DNA from: JAAETI01 sp965368515
Lineage (GTDB): Bacteria; Actinomycetota; Acidimicrobiia; Spongiisociales; UBA5794
Length of the DNA stretch: 34,614 nt
NCBI GenBank assembly: GCA_965368515.1
Contig: CBDUNF010000011.1
Span: forward strand, 1-34,614
Direction of reading: 5' to 3'
Shown piece by piece: positions 1 to 8,065 of the stretch. The notes beneath the pieces are model-generated. The model was not told the DNA's origin, searched no databases, and worked only from the letters and a program-made list of their open reading frames with translations. The position numbers and the translations under genes are program-made. Numbering within the stretch: position 1 is the stretch's first letter; the number at the start of each line of letters is the position of its first letter.

Positions 1-459
1 AACCGGGGAACGGTCGGGTCGCGCAGCCCAATAGTATTTCCCGATCCGGGTCCCGGCGCCGAAGCCGGGAGCGGAGTGTTCGTAACGGCCGGTCTCCCAA
101 TGATTCCGGGCCCCTCTAGAAACACGTCGTCCAGCACACGTGAAGGTAGGTTCTTGGCAATGGGCCGCAGAATCGAAGTTGAACTGACAAGCTCCCGAGA
201 CGATGGTTCGTGGACCTGGCGGGCGGCCGGAGCCAAACAACCGAAGGGCGAACTCACCGGCGCCCTGCTGTATGACGGTGCCAAGGTCGGTGACGTCTCC
301 GTGTTTGTCCCAGATGACGGGACGCTCTTCGGCTTCCGACGGAGCGGCTGCCGCCGGAACCGCCGCGACGGCGACGATAACCAGCATCGCCGCCAGTAGC
401 AGGATCCCAGTCCTGGAACCTAACGGTCGAGTCCCCAATCCAATCCGTGGTGAATACAT
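1..459 (-). CDS. Secreted protein, N-terminal part only (runs off the left edge)
   Basis: The minus-strand frame is open from an ATG at 459 to base 1 (153 codons in the window). A strong ribosome site, GGAGG, lies 6 nt before the ATG. Residues 1-40 form a classic signal peptide: Arg at 5, 11 and 16, a hydrophobic core about 19-33, and an Ala-rich cleavage region about 34-39. After it comes VIWDKHGDVTDLGT, which faintly resembles a HAF repeat. From about residue 55 onward the frame lies antisense to another plausible coding segment (160-299, plus strand), so the downstream part may be artefactual or the product of a rearrangement. I do not recognise a function. It is divergent from the ABC permease pair, with a 176-bp gap. 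Confidence 0.55.
   Translation of the reverse strand, partial: MYSPRIGLGTRPLGSRTGILLLAAMLVIVAVAAVPAAAAPSEAEERPVIWDKHGDVTDLGTVIQQGAGEFALRLFGSGRPPGPRTIVSGACQFNFDSAAHCQEPTFTCAGRRVSRGARNHWETGRYEHSAPGFGAGTRIGKYYWAARPDRSPV
51..70. terminator. Possible hairpin terminator
   Basis: TCCCGGC and GCCGGGA form a perfect 7-bp stem around a 6-nt loop, with no T-tract. It precedes the plus-strand ORF at 160 and could end a transcript entering from the left edge. Confidence 0.25.
160..399 (+). pseudogene. Plus-strand ORF with conserved-looking N-terminus, probably truncated near 299
   Basis: An ATG at 160 follows GAAGGTAGG by about nine bases. The first 46 residues (MGRRIEVELTSS..., then DDGSWTWRAAGAKQPKG, then YDGAKVGDV) read like a real protein and resemble from memory the N-terminus of a small conserved actinobacterial family that I cannot name with certainty. 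After GTC at 295-297 the frame turns into Arg-rich sequence that is antisense to the signal-peptide region of the minus-strand gene, and it stops at 399. The likely reading is a gene cut off around 297-300 by a rearrangement or an assembly join. The alternative is that this frame is chance and only the minus-strand gene is real. Confidence 0.4.
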
Positions 460-635
460 CCGTCACCTCCAAATCTGGTCTGGAGTCCCCATCGTATTGC
501 CTGAACCTGCCAAGGTGAGTGGCCATTCTCATGATGACCATTCGGGGGGATGCGCCTGAGTCGCGGCGGGAAGAGGAGAACGTACCAACGACCGGGGACA
601 TCAGGCCCTGCCGGTGCGGCTGGTCGCGGAGCACC

Positions 636-1835
636 ATGAAGTACATGGCTTCCTGGAGTGCGATCCTCGTCGTTGCGGCGAAAGACGTTGCCCAGCGAAG
701 CCGCGATCGGTCCGCGTTCATCATGGGCCTGGTAGGGCCGCTTGCGCTCGCGCTCATTCTGGGCGGAACCCTCGGAGGGGCCGACGACCCGGCCGCCTTC
801 GAGTTGGGCGTGGCCGTCGAGGACGACGGGTCGATAGCCGACGGCTTCCTCGCGGTACTCGCCGATCTCGAGGATGAACGGGTCGTCGAAATGACCACGG
901 CCCGCAACCGTGCCGACCTGGAACGTCTGGTGGACGACGGCGAAGTGGCCGCGGGGTTCTACATCGGAGACGGATTCAGCGACGCGGTCCAGTCCGCCGC
1001 ACCGTCGACGATCACCGTGGTCGGCGACCCCGGATCACCGGTAGCAACGGATGTGGCCGAGGCGATCGTCGACAGCTTCGCAGCCGACCTCCACTACGTC
1101 TCGCTTGCGACGGCCTCCGTGTTGACCATCGACGGCAGCGCCGGGGAGACGGACCGAATCGCCGAGCTGACATCTGTAGCGCTTGCCGAACCGGTGCCGA
1201 TCGATCTCGTCTCCATCGAGAGCGAGGGCCGCGGGCAGGACATGTCGACCTACTACGCGGTGTCGCTCTCGGTGTTCTTCTTGTTCTTCACGGTGCAGTT
1301 CGGGGCGCTGAGCCTGGTCGAGGAGCGAGAGGGCGGCACCCTCGATCGCGTCCTGATGGCCCCGATCGCACGGTCGGCCGTGCTGGTAGGCAAGATGATG
1401 TCGTCGCTGTCTGTCGGAGTGCTTTCCATGGTCGTGCTCGTCGCGGCGACGACTCTGTTCGGCGGCGCAAAGTGGGGCGATCCGGTTGCCGTTGCGGTGC
1501 TGATCGTGGTCGGCGTCATGGTGGCGATCGCCGTGGCGGTGCTCGTTGTCGCCGTCGCCCGGTCCGCTGCACAGGCAGTGTCATTCGCCGTTGCTGCAGC
1601 ACTGTTGCTCGGCCTCCTCGGTGGGACGTTCTTCCCAGTGAGCCGAACCGATGGGTTGCTCGCGACGGTGAGCTTCCTGTCACCACATCGCTGGTTGCTG
1701 GAGGCATTCCGCGATGTGTCATTCGGCGCCGGAGTCGGTGATCTCGGTTTGACGCTGTTAGTGCTCGCCGGGTTCATCGCTGTAGTTGGTGGCTCCGGTC
1801 TGTTATTGACCGAGCGACGGTTGGTGCGTTCATGA
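636..1835 (+). CDS. ABC-2 type transporter permease
   Basis: Integral membrane subunit of an ABC exporter, 399 aa from the chosen ATG at 636 (GGAG five bases upstream). An upstream in-frame ATG at 519 would add 39 polar residues before the cytoplasmic MASWSAILVVAAKD start and is unlikely. Topology fits the ABC2_membrane_3 type: one N-terminal helix (IMGLVGPLALALILGG), a large extracytoplasmic domain of roughly 150 residues, then five or six helices. The cytoplasmic EREGGTLDRVLMAPI segment is the usual coupling-helix region. The stop codon overlaps the next gene's start (ATGA), so the two permeases are translationally coupled and probably form a heterodimer. The likely ATPase is at 3022-3996 on the other strand. 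The substrate cannot be told from sequence. Confidence 0.88.
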   Translation: MKYMASWSAILVVAAKDVAQRSRDRSAFIMGLVGPLALALILGGTLGGADDPAAFELGVAVEDDGSIADGFLAVLADLEDERVVEMTTARNRADLERLVDDGEVAAGFYIGDGFSDAVQSAAPSTITVVGDPGSPVATDVAEAIVDSFAADLHYVSLATASVLTIDGSAGETDRIAELTSVALAEPVPIDLVSIESEGRGQDMSTYYAVSLSVFFLFFTVQFGALSLVEEREGGTLDRVLMAPIARSAVLVGKMMSSLSVGVLSMVVLVAATTLFGGAKWGDPVAVAVLIVVGVMVAIAVAVLVVAVARSAAQAVSFAVAAALLLGLLGGTFFPVSRTDGLLATVSFLSPHRWLLEAFRDVSFGAGVGDLGLTLLVLAGFIAVVGGSGLLLTERRLVRS

Positions 1836-2989
1836 GTGTCCTCGTCATCGCAGCGGGCAATCTGCGGCGACTGGTCCGTGAGCGTGAGAATCTGTTCTTC
1901 GTGTTCGTCCTGCCGTTGGCCCTGATCCTCGTGCTCGGCGTGACCCTGGGAGGCGACGAGCCACGGATCGGGATCCATGTCGAGGGTGGGGTGACTCCTG
2001 GGGCCCAGCAGTTGATCGACGGCCTCGGCGAGGCCGACGGCGTCGGAGTCGAGGTCTTCGATGATCTCAACGCCGCGACCGATGAGTTGGAGCGCGAGGA
2101 CATCACTGCCTTGGTTGTCGTTCCCGCCGGATACGACGACACGATTGCCTCGGGCGGTACGGCCGAGATCGAGTATCGGGTGATCCCGATCAGTGGCGGG
2201 TTCGAGATGCAGAGCCTGGTGCGATCGGTCATCGCTGACCAGAACACGACGATCCGAGCCGGTCGCGTGGTCGCAGAGCAGACGGGTCTTCCACCCGCGC
2301 AGGCATTGGAACAGGTAGCTGCTCTTTCCGGGGACATCACGGCGGCTGCAGTCGTCACCGTCAACGCGGACGGAGACCGGTACGTCGAATCCGACGCGGT
2401 CGGCTTTGTCGCCGCCCAGGAGTTGATCCTGTTCATGTTCTTGATGAGCATGGTCGCTGCGTCGGCTCTGATTCGTTCCCGACAGCTCGGCGTCACCCAG
2501 CGGATGCTGGCCACGCCGGCTTCGACTGCCCAGGTCATCGCCGGCGAGGGTCTCGGCCGGTTCGCAGTTGCCGTACTCCAGGGTGCTTTCATTCTCGGTG
2601 CGACCGCACTGCTGTTCAGCCTGGACTGGGGATCGTGGCCCGCCACCGCAGCGATCATTCTGTCGTTCGCTCTGGTCGCGACAGCAGCAGCGATGTTCGT
2701 CGGCGCACTGGTCACCAACGAGAGCCAATCGACGGCGATCGGTATGGCGGCCGGCCTCGCCTTCGCCGCGCTCGGCGGGTGCATGGTTCCGTTCGAGATA
2801 TTCCCCGGCTGGCTTCGCTCACTTGCCCACATCACGCCCCATGCCTGGGCTGTCGACGCGTTCACGGAGGTGATCCAGCGGGGCGGCGGTATCGGGCAGA
2901 TCGGTCTGGAGCTCGCCGTTCTGGTCCTATTCGGGATCTTGCTCCTGATCGCCGCAACGGTTTCGCTGCGACGAGCCATCGTCGGCTGA
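1832..2989 (+). CDS. ABC-2 type transporter permease, second subunit
   Basis: 385 aa, overlapping the upstream permease by 4 nt. It has the same architecture: helix 1 at about residues 20-40 (LFFVFVLPLALILVLGVTLGG), an extracytoplasmic domain to about 190, then helices in the C-terminal half separated by the cytoplasmic RSRQLGVTQRMLATPAS segment, equivalent to EREGGTLDRVLMAPI in the partner. The two proteins are clearly paralogous in layout but diverged, as expected for a heterodimeric ABC-2 exporter (drug, lipid or peptide). The gene ends 32 bp before the convergent end of the ATPase gene. Confidence 0.88.
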   Translation: MSVLVIAAGNLRRLVRERENLFFVFVLPLALILVLGVTLGGDEPRIGIHVEGGVTPGAQQLIDGLGEADGVGVEVFDDLNAATDELEREDITALVVVPAGYDDTIASGGTAEIEYRVIPISGGFEMQSLVRSVIADQNTTIRAGRVVAEQTGLPPAQALEQVAALSGDITAAAVVTVNADGDRYVESDAVGFVAAQELILFMFLMSMVAASALIRSRQLGVTQRMLATPASTAQVIAGEGLGRFAVAVLQGAFILGATALLFSLDWGSWPATAAIILSFALVATAAAMFVGALVTNESQSTAIGMAAGLAFAALGGCMVPFEIFPGWLRSLAHITPHAWAVDAFTEVIQRGGGIGQIGLELAVLVLFGILLLIAATVSLRRAIVG

Positions 2990-3021
2990 AATACCAGCTA
3001 CCAAGCGGTGGCAGCGGACGG

Positions 3022-3996
3022 TCAGTTGCGCAAGGCCCGACCGGTGAGGTGCATGAAGACGGCCTCCAGGTCAGGCTCCACGACCTCGACTGACAACACC
3101 CGAGCCCCGGCGTCGGTTGCCGCGGACAGGATCGACGGGAGAGCCCGGTGGGCTTCCGATAGAGCCAGGTCGAGAGTGTGATCGGCTGCGGCGACGTTGT
3201 GGACGCCGGGGAGTTTCTGGAGCAGGTCTGCCGCCGGCTGGGGGTCGTCGTCGAGGCTCAGCCGAACGTGGTCGTGCTCGCCGACGAGAGCGACGAGTTC
3301 GCGTCGAGTTCCCTCAGCTACCAATCGGCCGTGGTCCACGATGCCGACACGGTCACAGAGGCGTTCGGCCTCCTCCATGTAGTGGGTGGTATAAAGCACC
3401 GCGATCCCACTCGCTCCGAGTTGGCCGACGCTGGCCAAGATGGCGTCCCGGCTCTGGGGGTCGACGCCGACCGTCGGCTCGTCGAGAATCAACAGGCTCG
3501 GCTCGTGAAGCAGCCCGATCCCGATGTTGAGGCGCCGCTTCATCCCTCCGGAGAATTCCTCGGCTCGATCATCGGCCCGATCGGTCAGCCCGGTCGTGTC
3601 TAGCACATCGTCGATTCGTGCCGCGAGGGCTCGGCCACGCAAACCGTGAAGCCGCCCGAAGAACCGTAAGTTCTCCACCGGGGACAGGTCTGGGTAGATC
3701 GCCAGGTTCTGCGGCACGTAGCCGATTGCACCCTGCACGAATCTCGGTTCATCGTCCAGGTCACGGTCGAGTACCCGGACGGTGCCACCATTACGGCGCA
3801 ACAGACCGCACAGCATCGAGATGGTTGTGGTCTTGCCCGCCCCGTTCGGACCCAGCAGGCCGTATGTCTCGCCCGGAGCGATCGAGAAGCTCACGTCGTC
3901 GACGACCGTCCGCTCGCCGAACCGCTTGATCAAGCCGCGACACTCAAGCACAGCGTCGCCAGAAGAGGCGCCCACAACACCAGGAGAGACAGCCAT
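3022..3996 (-). CDS. ABC transporter ATP-binding protein (DrrA/CcmA type)
   Basis: Nucleotide-binding subunit, 324 aa, that would energise the two permeases. Visible motifs are Walker A GPNGAGKTT (49-57), Q-loop region YVPQN (93-97), signature FSGGM (148-152), Walker B LLILDEP (168-174) and switch His205 (TTH). A C-terminal extension after about residue 230 is typical of the drug/daunorubicin-resistance subfamily. A -10-like TAATCT (minus strand, 4003-4008) lies six bases before the ATG, so the mRNA is probably leaderless. The gene is convergent with the permeases, which is unusual, since ATPase and permeases of this class are normally co-transcribed. Confidence 0.92.
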   Translation of the reverse strand: MAVSPGVVGASSGDAVLECRGLIKRFGERTVVDDVSFSIAPGETYGLLGPNGAGKTTTISMLCGLLRRNGGTVRVLDRDLDDEPRFVQGAIGYVPQNLAIYPDLSPVENLRFFGRLHGLRGRALAARIDDVLDTTGLTDRADDRAEEFSGGMKRRLNIGIGLLHEPSLLILDEPTVGVDPQSRDAILASVGQLGASGIAVLYTTHYMEEAERLCDRVGIVDHGRLVAEGTRRELVALVGEHDHVRLSLDDDPQPAADLLQKLPGVHNVAAADHTLDLALSEAHRALPSILSAATDAGARVLSVEVVEPDLEAVFMHLTGRALRN

Positions 3997-4166
3997 GAGA
4001 CGAGATTAACGGCAGCAGCGGTCGGGCTTCCAGGGTCCTAGGTCATGAAGCCAGGGGCCAAAAACCGAAGGTATGAGCTTCAGCAAGCTAGCCGAGCCGA
4101 CTGTTGGAGTTCGATTGCATTGAACTCCAGGTTGGTTTTCATCAGCCTGCGGCCCCTTGTGGAGTC

Positions 4167-4197
4167 CGAACCTCCGACACCCGGTTTAGGAAACCGG
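4167..4197 (-). repeat. Left attachment-site remnant (partial tRNA-Arg 3' half)
   Basis: All 31 bases match the tRNA-Arg(CCT) gene from anticodon stem-loop to T-loop. To the left (4152-4166) the similarity decays (T-stem and acceptor positions changed), so this copy cannot give a functional tRNA. Same orientation as the intact gene. Confidence 0.85.
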
Positions 4198-4321
4198 CCA
4201 GGGCACATTTCGTTGTGTTGGGTCAGTTGTCGTCATCTGCGAATTCGTCAATGTTCACAGAGGATTCCGGGCGGTTTTCCAGATGCAGGCCTTGCATCGT
4301 TTTACATCGTTTGTCGACGCA

Positions 4322-4341
4322 TGACGGACAGTTGACGGACA
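4322..4341 (+). repeat. Tandem TGACGGACA pair, left island end (putative arm-type sites)
   Basis: TGACGGACA at 4322-4330 and again at 4333-4341, an 11-bp period, i.e. about one helical turn. A matching pair with the same period and orientation is at 12385-12404. It sits 125 bp inside the left att copy. The pairing at both ends suggests integrase arm-binding sites. Confidence 0.5.
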
Positions 4342-4353
4342 CCCTCTGCCTCC

Positions 4354-4378
4354 GGGGGACCGGGCCAGACCCCCTTTT
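4354..4378 (+). terminator. Probable intrinsic terminator
   Basis: GGGGG (4354-4358) pairs with CCCCC (4370-4374), with a GC-rich interior, followed by TTTT on the plus strand. No intact plus-strand gene precedes it, so it may be what is left of a lost gene, perhaps the integrase. The rest of 3997-4379 holds only a small 8-bp-stem hairpin (4105-4129) and the att and arm repeats; no gene is seen. Confidence 0.45.
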
Positions 4379-4379
4379 G

Positions 4380-4860
4380 CTAGATCAGTCCCTGGCTACC
4401 AAGCCAGTCTTGCCATTCTGTCACCACGCGGTCGGTAAGATCGACAGCCTGGTGGGACTTGCTCTTGGACTCGACCGTCCAGCCGTGTAGGGCAGGATCG
4501 GCCGGCAGGCCGGAACCGATCGCGGATGGCCGGACCGCCACGTTCTGAGAGGTGAAGCCAGTGGAGCTATCGCCTGTCCGCGGCCGGTTCAGGGCTAGAT
4601 GCTTCGTTCCGTTGCAGAGGTCGGCGCAGATTTGCAGAGGCGCGACCTCGTTGATGAACTGCTCGACGTCGCCGGTCGAAACCGCAGGGTCGTTCTTGAT
4701 CCAGTCGTTGAGGTGGTCCCCATCCTGGAAGTAGTGGAATAGGGCGTCCCGGGCTTCATCTGACGAGGCAGTGAGTTCACCCACTGGCAATGCTGCGAAG
4801 TCGCTCGTGACTCCGCAGCATCCGCCCGAACTGCTCCGCCCATCCCGAGAGGATCGTCAC
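4380..4860 (-). pseudogene. Conserved hypothetical protein gene with a frameshift
   Basis: A GTG at 4860, preceded by AGGGA about eight bases upstream, opens a frame encoding GWAEQFGRMLRSHERLRSIASG that meets TGA at 4777-4779. The neighbouring frame then continues without a break as GELTASSDEARDALFHYFQDGDHLNDWIKND... and ...CADLCNGTKHLALNRPRTGD... to 4380. The two halves join naturally if one extra G is removed from the GGG at 4780-4782, giving about 160 aa. The layout resembles a common uncharacterised bacterial family with a CADLCNGxKH motif; function unknown. Either a true pseudogene in a decaying island or a one-base sequencing error. Confidence 0.55.
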
Positions 4861-5054
4861 TGTTCGCCGTCCCTAGATGCGTGCGACGCCCATCTTCGCG
4901 TACAGGCGCTGAGTGTTCGAAAACCCCGCAATTGGAGGTGCCGATCTCGGACGGTCTCTGAGGTGCTCGTTTCTGCTCGCAAATTGGTGATCGGTGCGGA
5001 TTGGCGTTCGGCGATTGCCGGTAGTGATCGCGATCTCGCTTTGTTGACGATGTG

Positions 5055-7124
5055 TTAATCCGTCGCGACGAGGTCGACCCGGCGGAGCAGTTGCGCGTTG
5101 GCGGCGACGATGACCGTGGAAGCGCTCATAAGGACAGCAGCCGCGGCCGGCGGGAGGACCACCCCGGCCCAATAGAGGGCACCGGCGGCGAGCGGGATAG
5201 CCAAAACGTTGTATCCGGCAGCCCAGACGAGGTTCTGGATCATCTTCCGGTAACCGGCCTGGGAGAGGCGGCGGATGGCGACAACGCCGCGGGGGTCGTC
5301 GGAGGCAAGCACGATGCCGGCCGATTCGATGGCGACGTCGGTGCCGGCACCGATGGCTATTCCCACGTCGGCTTGGGCTAGGGCTGGGGCGTCGTTAACG
5401 CCGTCGCCGACCATTGCGACTCGATTGCCGCGGTCTTGCAGTTCGGCGACCTTGGAGTGCTTGTCCTCTGGGAGGATCTCGGCGAGTACTTCGTCGATAC
5501 CGAGGTCCTTGGCGACGGCTTCGGCGACTTGGCGGGCGTCTCCCGTGATCATCGCGACTCGGACTCCAAGTTGGTGGAGACGATCGACGGCTTGGTGTGA
5601 TTCGTCGCGAATCTCGTCTTCGAGAGCGAGTGCTCCAATCACAATGCCCCCTGAAATGACGTAGAGGATGGCGGCGCCCCGCTGCTTCCAGTTGGCCGTG
5701 GCCGCATCGACCGTTGTGATGTCGAGGTTTCGTTCGGTGATGAGGGCGGGTCCACCGACGGTGACCCGGGTTCCGTCAACGTCGGCTTCGACGCCGCGTC
5801 CGCTCATCGACATGAAGCCTGAAGCCGTCGGGATTGAGCCTCGTTTCCCGGCTGCGGTGACGATGGCGCGGGCGAGGGGGTGCTCACTGTCGGCTTCGAC
5901 TGCGGCGGCGAGGGCGAGGACCCTGGTCTCGTCGCCGTCGGCGGCGGTCACCCCGGTCACCGTGTGCGCGCCTTTGGTCAGAGTGCCGGTCTTGTCGAAA
6001 AGGACGACGTCGACAGTGCGCATCCTCTCCAGGGCGAGGCGATCCTTGACGAGGATCCCGTGACGAGCAGCCTTGGACGTGGAGATCGAGACCACCAGTG
6101 GAATAGCAAGACCGAGGGCGTGGGGGCAGGCAATGACCAACACGGCGACCGTGCGAACGACAGCCTGGTCGACCTGGCCTATGAGTGACCACACCAACAC
6201 CGTAACTGCGGCTGCCGCCACCGCCACGAAGAACAACGCGGCGGCGGCTCGATCGGCGAGTACCTGGGCGCGTGATCGCGAGGCTTGGGCTTGGGCTACG
6301 AGACGTTGGATGCCTGCGATGGCGGTGTCGTCGCCGACGGCTTCGATCCGGACCCGGATCGCCGAGTCGGTGGCAACGGTGCCGGCGACCACCGAAGCGC
6401 CGTCCGTCCTCGCGACGGGTCGGGACTCGCCGGTCACCATCGATTCGTCGATTTCGGCGGCACCGCTCACGATGGCGCCGTCAGCCGGGATCCGTCCGCC
6501 GGGGCGGACCAGGACCACATCGCCGACGGCGAGTTCGATGGTGGGTACCGATTCGGTGCCCCCGTCGACGATGCGTTCAGCTTGATCGGGGAGAAGTTCG
6601 GCGAGGGCCGCGAGGGCTCCTCGCGCTTGACCGATGGCGCGCATCTCCATCCAGTGGCCGAGCAGCATGATGGTGATGAGCGCTGCGAGCTCCCACCAGA
6701 ACTCGAGATCGAACCAGCCGAAGGTGGTGGCGGCTGATGCCACGAATGCAACGCTGATCGCCATGCCGATCAGCAACATCATGCCCGGCTGACGGTCTTG
6801 GATCTCTCGGGCCGCTCCTTTGAGGAACGGGGTGCCGCCATAGGCGAAGATCACTGTTCCCAGGATGGGGGCGATCCACTCGGAACCGCCGGAGGAAGGG
6901 GCGGTGTAGCCGAACCAATCCTGGACCATGGTGCTGAAGTAGATGACCGGTATCGACATGGCCAGTGACCACCAGAAGCGATCCCGAAACATCCCGGGGC
7001 TATGCCCGTCGTGCTTGTCGTGCCCTTGATGCTCGTGGTTGTCGGGATTCCCGGGCGACACCGCGTTAGCGCTGTGCGTCGCGTGGACGGGGTCGTGGTG
7101 GTCGGTAGCGAGGCGAGTTTCCAT
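5055..7124 (-). CDS. copB: Heavy-metal P1B-type ATPase, CopB-like (CPH motif)
   Basis: Membrane efflux pump for copper or silver, 689 aa. It lacks an HMA domain; instead residues 9-41 are His-rich (HH, HEHQGHDKHDGH), as in CopB/P1B-3 ATPases. Motifs: actuator TGES (231-234), ion-site CPH (333-335) in TM6, phosphorylation DKTGTLT with Asp377, nucleotide-site SEHPLA (413-418), MITGD (525-529) and hinge GDGVNDAP (573-580). Late helices contain GYNVLAIPLAAG and MSASTVIVAANA, the P1B-3 signatures. The SHOCT protein gene ends 1 bp before its ATG, so both are read from the MerR-controlled promoter at 7460-7481. Cu(I), Cu(II) or Ag(I) cannot be separated by sequence alone. Confidence 0.93.
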   Translation of the reverse strand: METRLATDHHDPVHATHSANAVSPGNPDNHEHQGHDKHDGHSPGMFRDRFWWSLAMSIPVIYFSTMVQDWFGYTAPSSGGSEWIAPILGTVIFAYGGTPFLKGAAREIQDRQPGMMLLIGMAISVAFVASAATTFGWFDLEFWWELAALITIMLLGHWMEMRAIGQARGALAALAELLPDQAERIVDGGTESVPTIELAVGDVVLVRPGGRIPADGAIVSGAAEIDESMVTGESRPVARTDGASVVAGTVATDSAIRVRIEAVGDDTAIAGIQRLVAQAQASRSRAQVLADRAAAALFFVAVAAAAVTVLVWSLIGQVDQAVVRTVAVLVIACPHALGLAIPLVVSISTSKAARHGILVKDRLALERMRTVDVVLFDKTGTLTKGAHTVTGVTAADGDETRVLALAAAVEADSEHPLARAIVTAAGKRGSIPTASGFMSMSGRGVEADVDGTRVTVGGPALITERNLDITTVDAATANWKQRGAAILYVISGGIVIGALALEDEIRDESHQAVDRLHQLGVRVAMITGDARQVAEAVAKDLGIDEVLAEILPEDKHSKVAELQDRGNRVAMVGDGVNDAPALAQADVGIAIGAGTDVAIESAGIVLASDDPRGVVAIRRLSQAGYRKMIQNLVWAAGYNVLAIPLAAGALYWAGVVLPPAAAAVLMSASTVIVAANAQLLRRVDLVATD

Positions 7125-7125
7125 G

Positions 7126-7413
7126 TCAGTGCTCCAAGTCTGTCTTGCGTTCGAGGTATTCGTCGCGGTCGATCTCGCCGCGTGCGTATCTTTGGTCGAG
7201 CACGCGCAGAGCCCGGTCCTCGTGGCCCTTCGAAGATCGCCGCTGATGGGTCGTCGACCGAATGAGCCATACGACGACCGCGATGATCATTGCCATGAAC
7301 AGCCATCCGAAAATGGCCATTCCCCAGCCCCAGCCGTTCATGTGGTCCCAGCCGCCGGCGTCGGCGATCACTGTGGTTCCCTGGGATGTTGGTAGCGATA
7401 TGAGAGGTTGCAC
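7126..7413 (-). CDS. Small membrane protein with SHOCT domain
   Basis: 95 aa from a GTG at 7413; a shorter start at the internal ATG (MNGWGWGMAIFGW) is also possible because neither start has a strong ribosome site. One transmembrane helix (about 30-51, MAIFGWLFMAMIIAVVVWLI), then a charged linker and a C-terminal SHOCT motif (RALRVLDQRYARGEIDRDEYLERKTDLEH region, 67-95). Such small proteins are commonly found next to copper-efflux genes in Actinobacteria. It is the first gene after the MerR-type promoter and is followed at once by copB. The role is unknown; perhaps a membrane adaptor for the pump. Confidence 0.8.
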   Translation of the reverse strand: MQPLISLPTSQGTTVIADAGGWDHMNGWGWGMAIFGWLFMAMIIAVVVWLIRSTTHQRRSSKGHEDRALRVLDQRYARGEIDRDEYLERKTDLEH

Positions 7414-7459
7414 CTTCGACCACCTTGTCTGCTCGTAACCCGTTCCTCCTTAGTTCTAC

Positions 7460-7494
7460 ACCTTCCAGTCGAATGGAAGGTCAAGGGCTATAGT
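7460..7494. promoter_or_regulatory. MerR-type operator with divergent promoters
   Basis: A perfect dyad ACCTTCCA-N6-TGGAAGGT (7460-7481) matches the CueR/MerR box. Toward the minus strand it lies between TTGACC (-35) and a -10-like TAGAAC, with a long spacer of about 19-20 bp, the spacing on which MerR activators act. Toward the plus strand a -10 TATAGT (7489-7494) is followed seven bases later by the merR ATG, so merR is likely leaderless and autoregulated. Confidence 0.88.
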
Positions 7495-7501
7495 CCTCTG
7501 G

Positions 7502-7972
7502 ATGCAAATCGGTGAGCTAGGACACAGGACCGGTGTGGCCGCCAAGACCATCCGGTACTACGAGGAGATCGGGTTGCTGGAGGAGCCGGCGCGGTCGGCG
7601 AACGGCTACCGGGACTATGACGAGATGGCGGTTGATCGTCTGAAGTTCATCCGCGATGCCCAGGCGACTGGACTCAGCCTGGCGGAGATCGCTTCGCTCC
7701 TGGAGATGCGGGACCATGGTGAGCAGACGTGCGGACACGTTGTTGATCTCCTGGAGAGTCACCTTGCCGATATCGACCGCCAGATCCGCCAACTACGGAG
7801 GACGCAGAAGCTGCTGAAGCAGTTGACGGCTCGGGCACAGTCGCTCGACCCGAGTGACTGCGTAGACCCCAACCGCTGCCAGACGATCGGTGCCGGCACG
7901 GTGGCGACGCCGAGTGTTCGGAGTTCCGCCAGCCACGCTCACCGATCACCCACACCCCACACGCACAGCTGA
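7502..7972 (+). CDS. MerR-family metal-responsive regulator
   Basis: 156 aa. The N-terminal winged HTH starts IGELGHRTGVAAKTIRYYEEIGLL (3-26), followed by the dimerisation helix (about 80-114). Candidate metal ligands are Cys77 (in EQTCGHV), Cys120 and Cys126 (DCVDPNRC), plus a His-rich tail (SHAHRSPTPHTHS). In CueR, which senses monovalent ions, the position near 77 is Ser; a Cys there is typical of sensors of divalent ions (ZntR, MerR). The assignment as copper sensor is therefore uncertain despite the neighbouring CopB-type pump. Divergent from the SHOCT-copB operon across a shared operator. Confidence 0.92.
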   Translation: MQIGELGHRTGVAAKTIRYYEEIGLLEEPARSANGYRDYDEMAVDRLKFIRDAQATGLSLAEIASLLEMRDHGEQTCGHVVDLLESHLADIDRQIRQLRRTQKLLKQLTARAQSLDPSDCVDPNRCQTIGAGTVATPSVRSSASHAHRSPTPHTHS

Positions 7973-8006
7973 TCGGGTCTCGACGAGGGTCCGAGGAACA
8001 GAAGTG

Positions 8007-8036
8007 TTTACATACTACGACATTATGTCGTAGTAT
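8007..8036 (+). promoter_or_regulatory. BlaI-type operator embedded in a promoter
   Basis: A perfect inverted repeat with 11-bp arms (ATACTACGACA at 8012-8022, TGTCGTAGTAT at 8026-8036) around TTA. It overlaps a promoter TTTACA (8007-8012), 18-bp spacer, TAGTAT (8031-8036). The TACTACGAC half-site is of the BlaI/MecI/CopY class, so BlaI should repress its own operon here. Confidence 0.88.
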
Positions 8037-8065
8037 CCCGGACTCGATCGCAAAGAGGGAACACG

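Noticed and set aside
1253..2979. Two long minus-strand frames (491 and 401 codons) under the ABC permease genes
   Set aside because: They are antisense to well-supported permeases and read as Arg/Ser/Thr-rich sequence without domains, as expected in GC-rich DNA.
4873..5172. Minus-strand frame ending ...FSNTQRLYAKMGVARI
   Set aside because: Its first half overlaps the C-terminal end of copB in another frame; the tail is suggestive of a gene remnant but has no start, ribosome site or recognised family.
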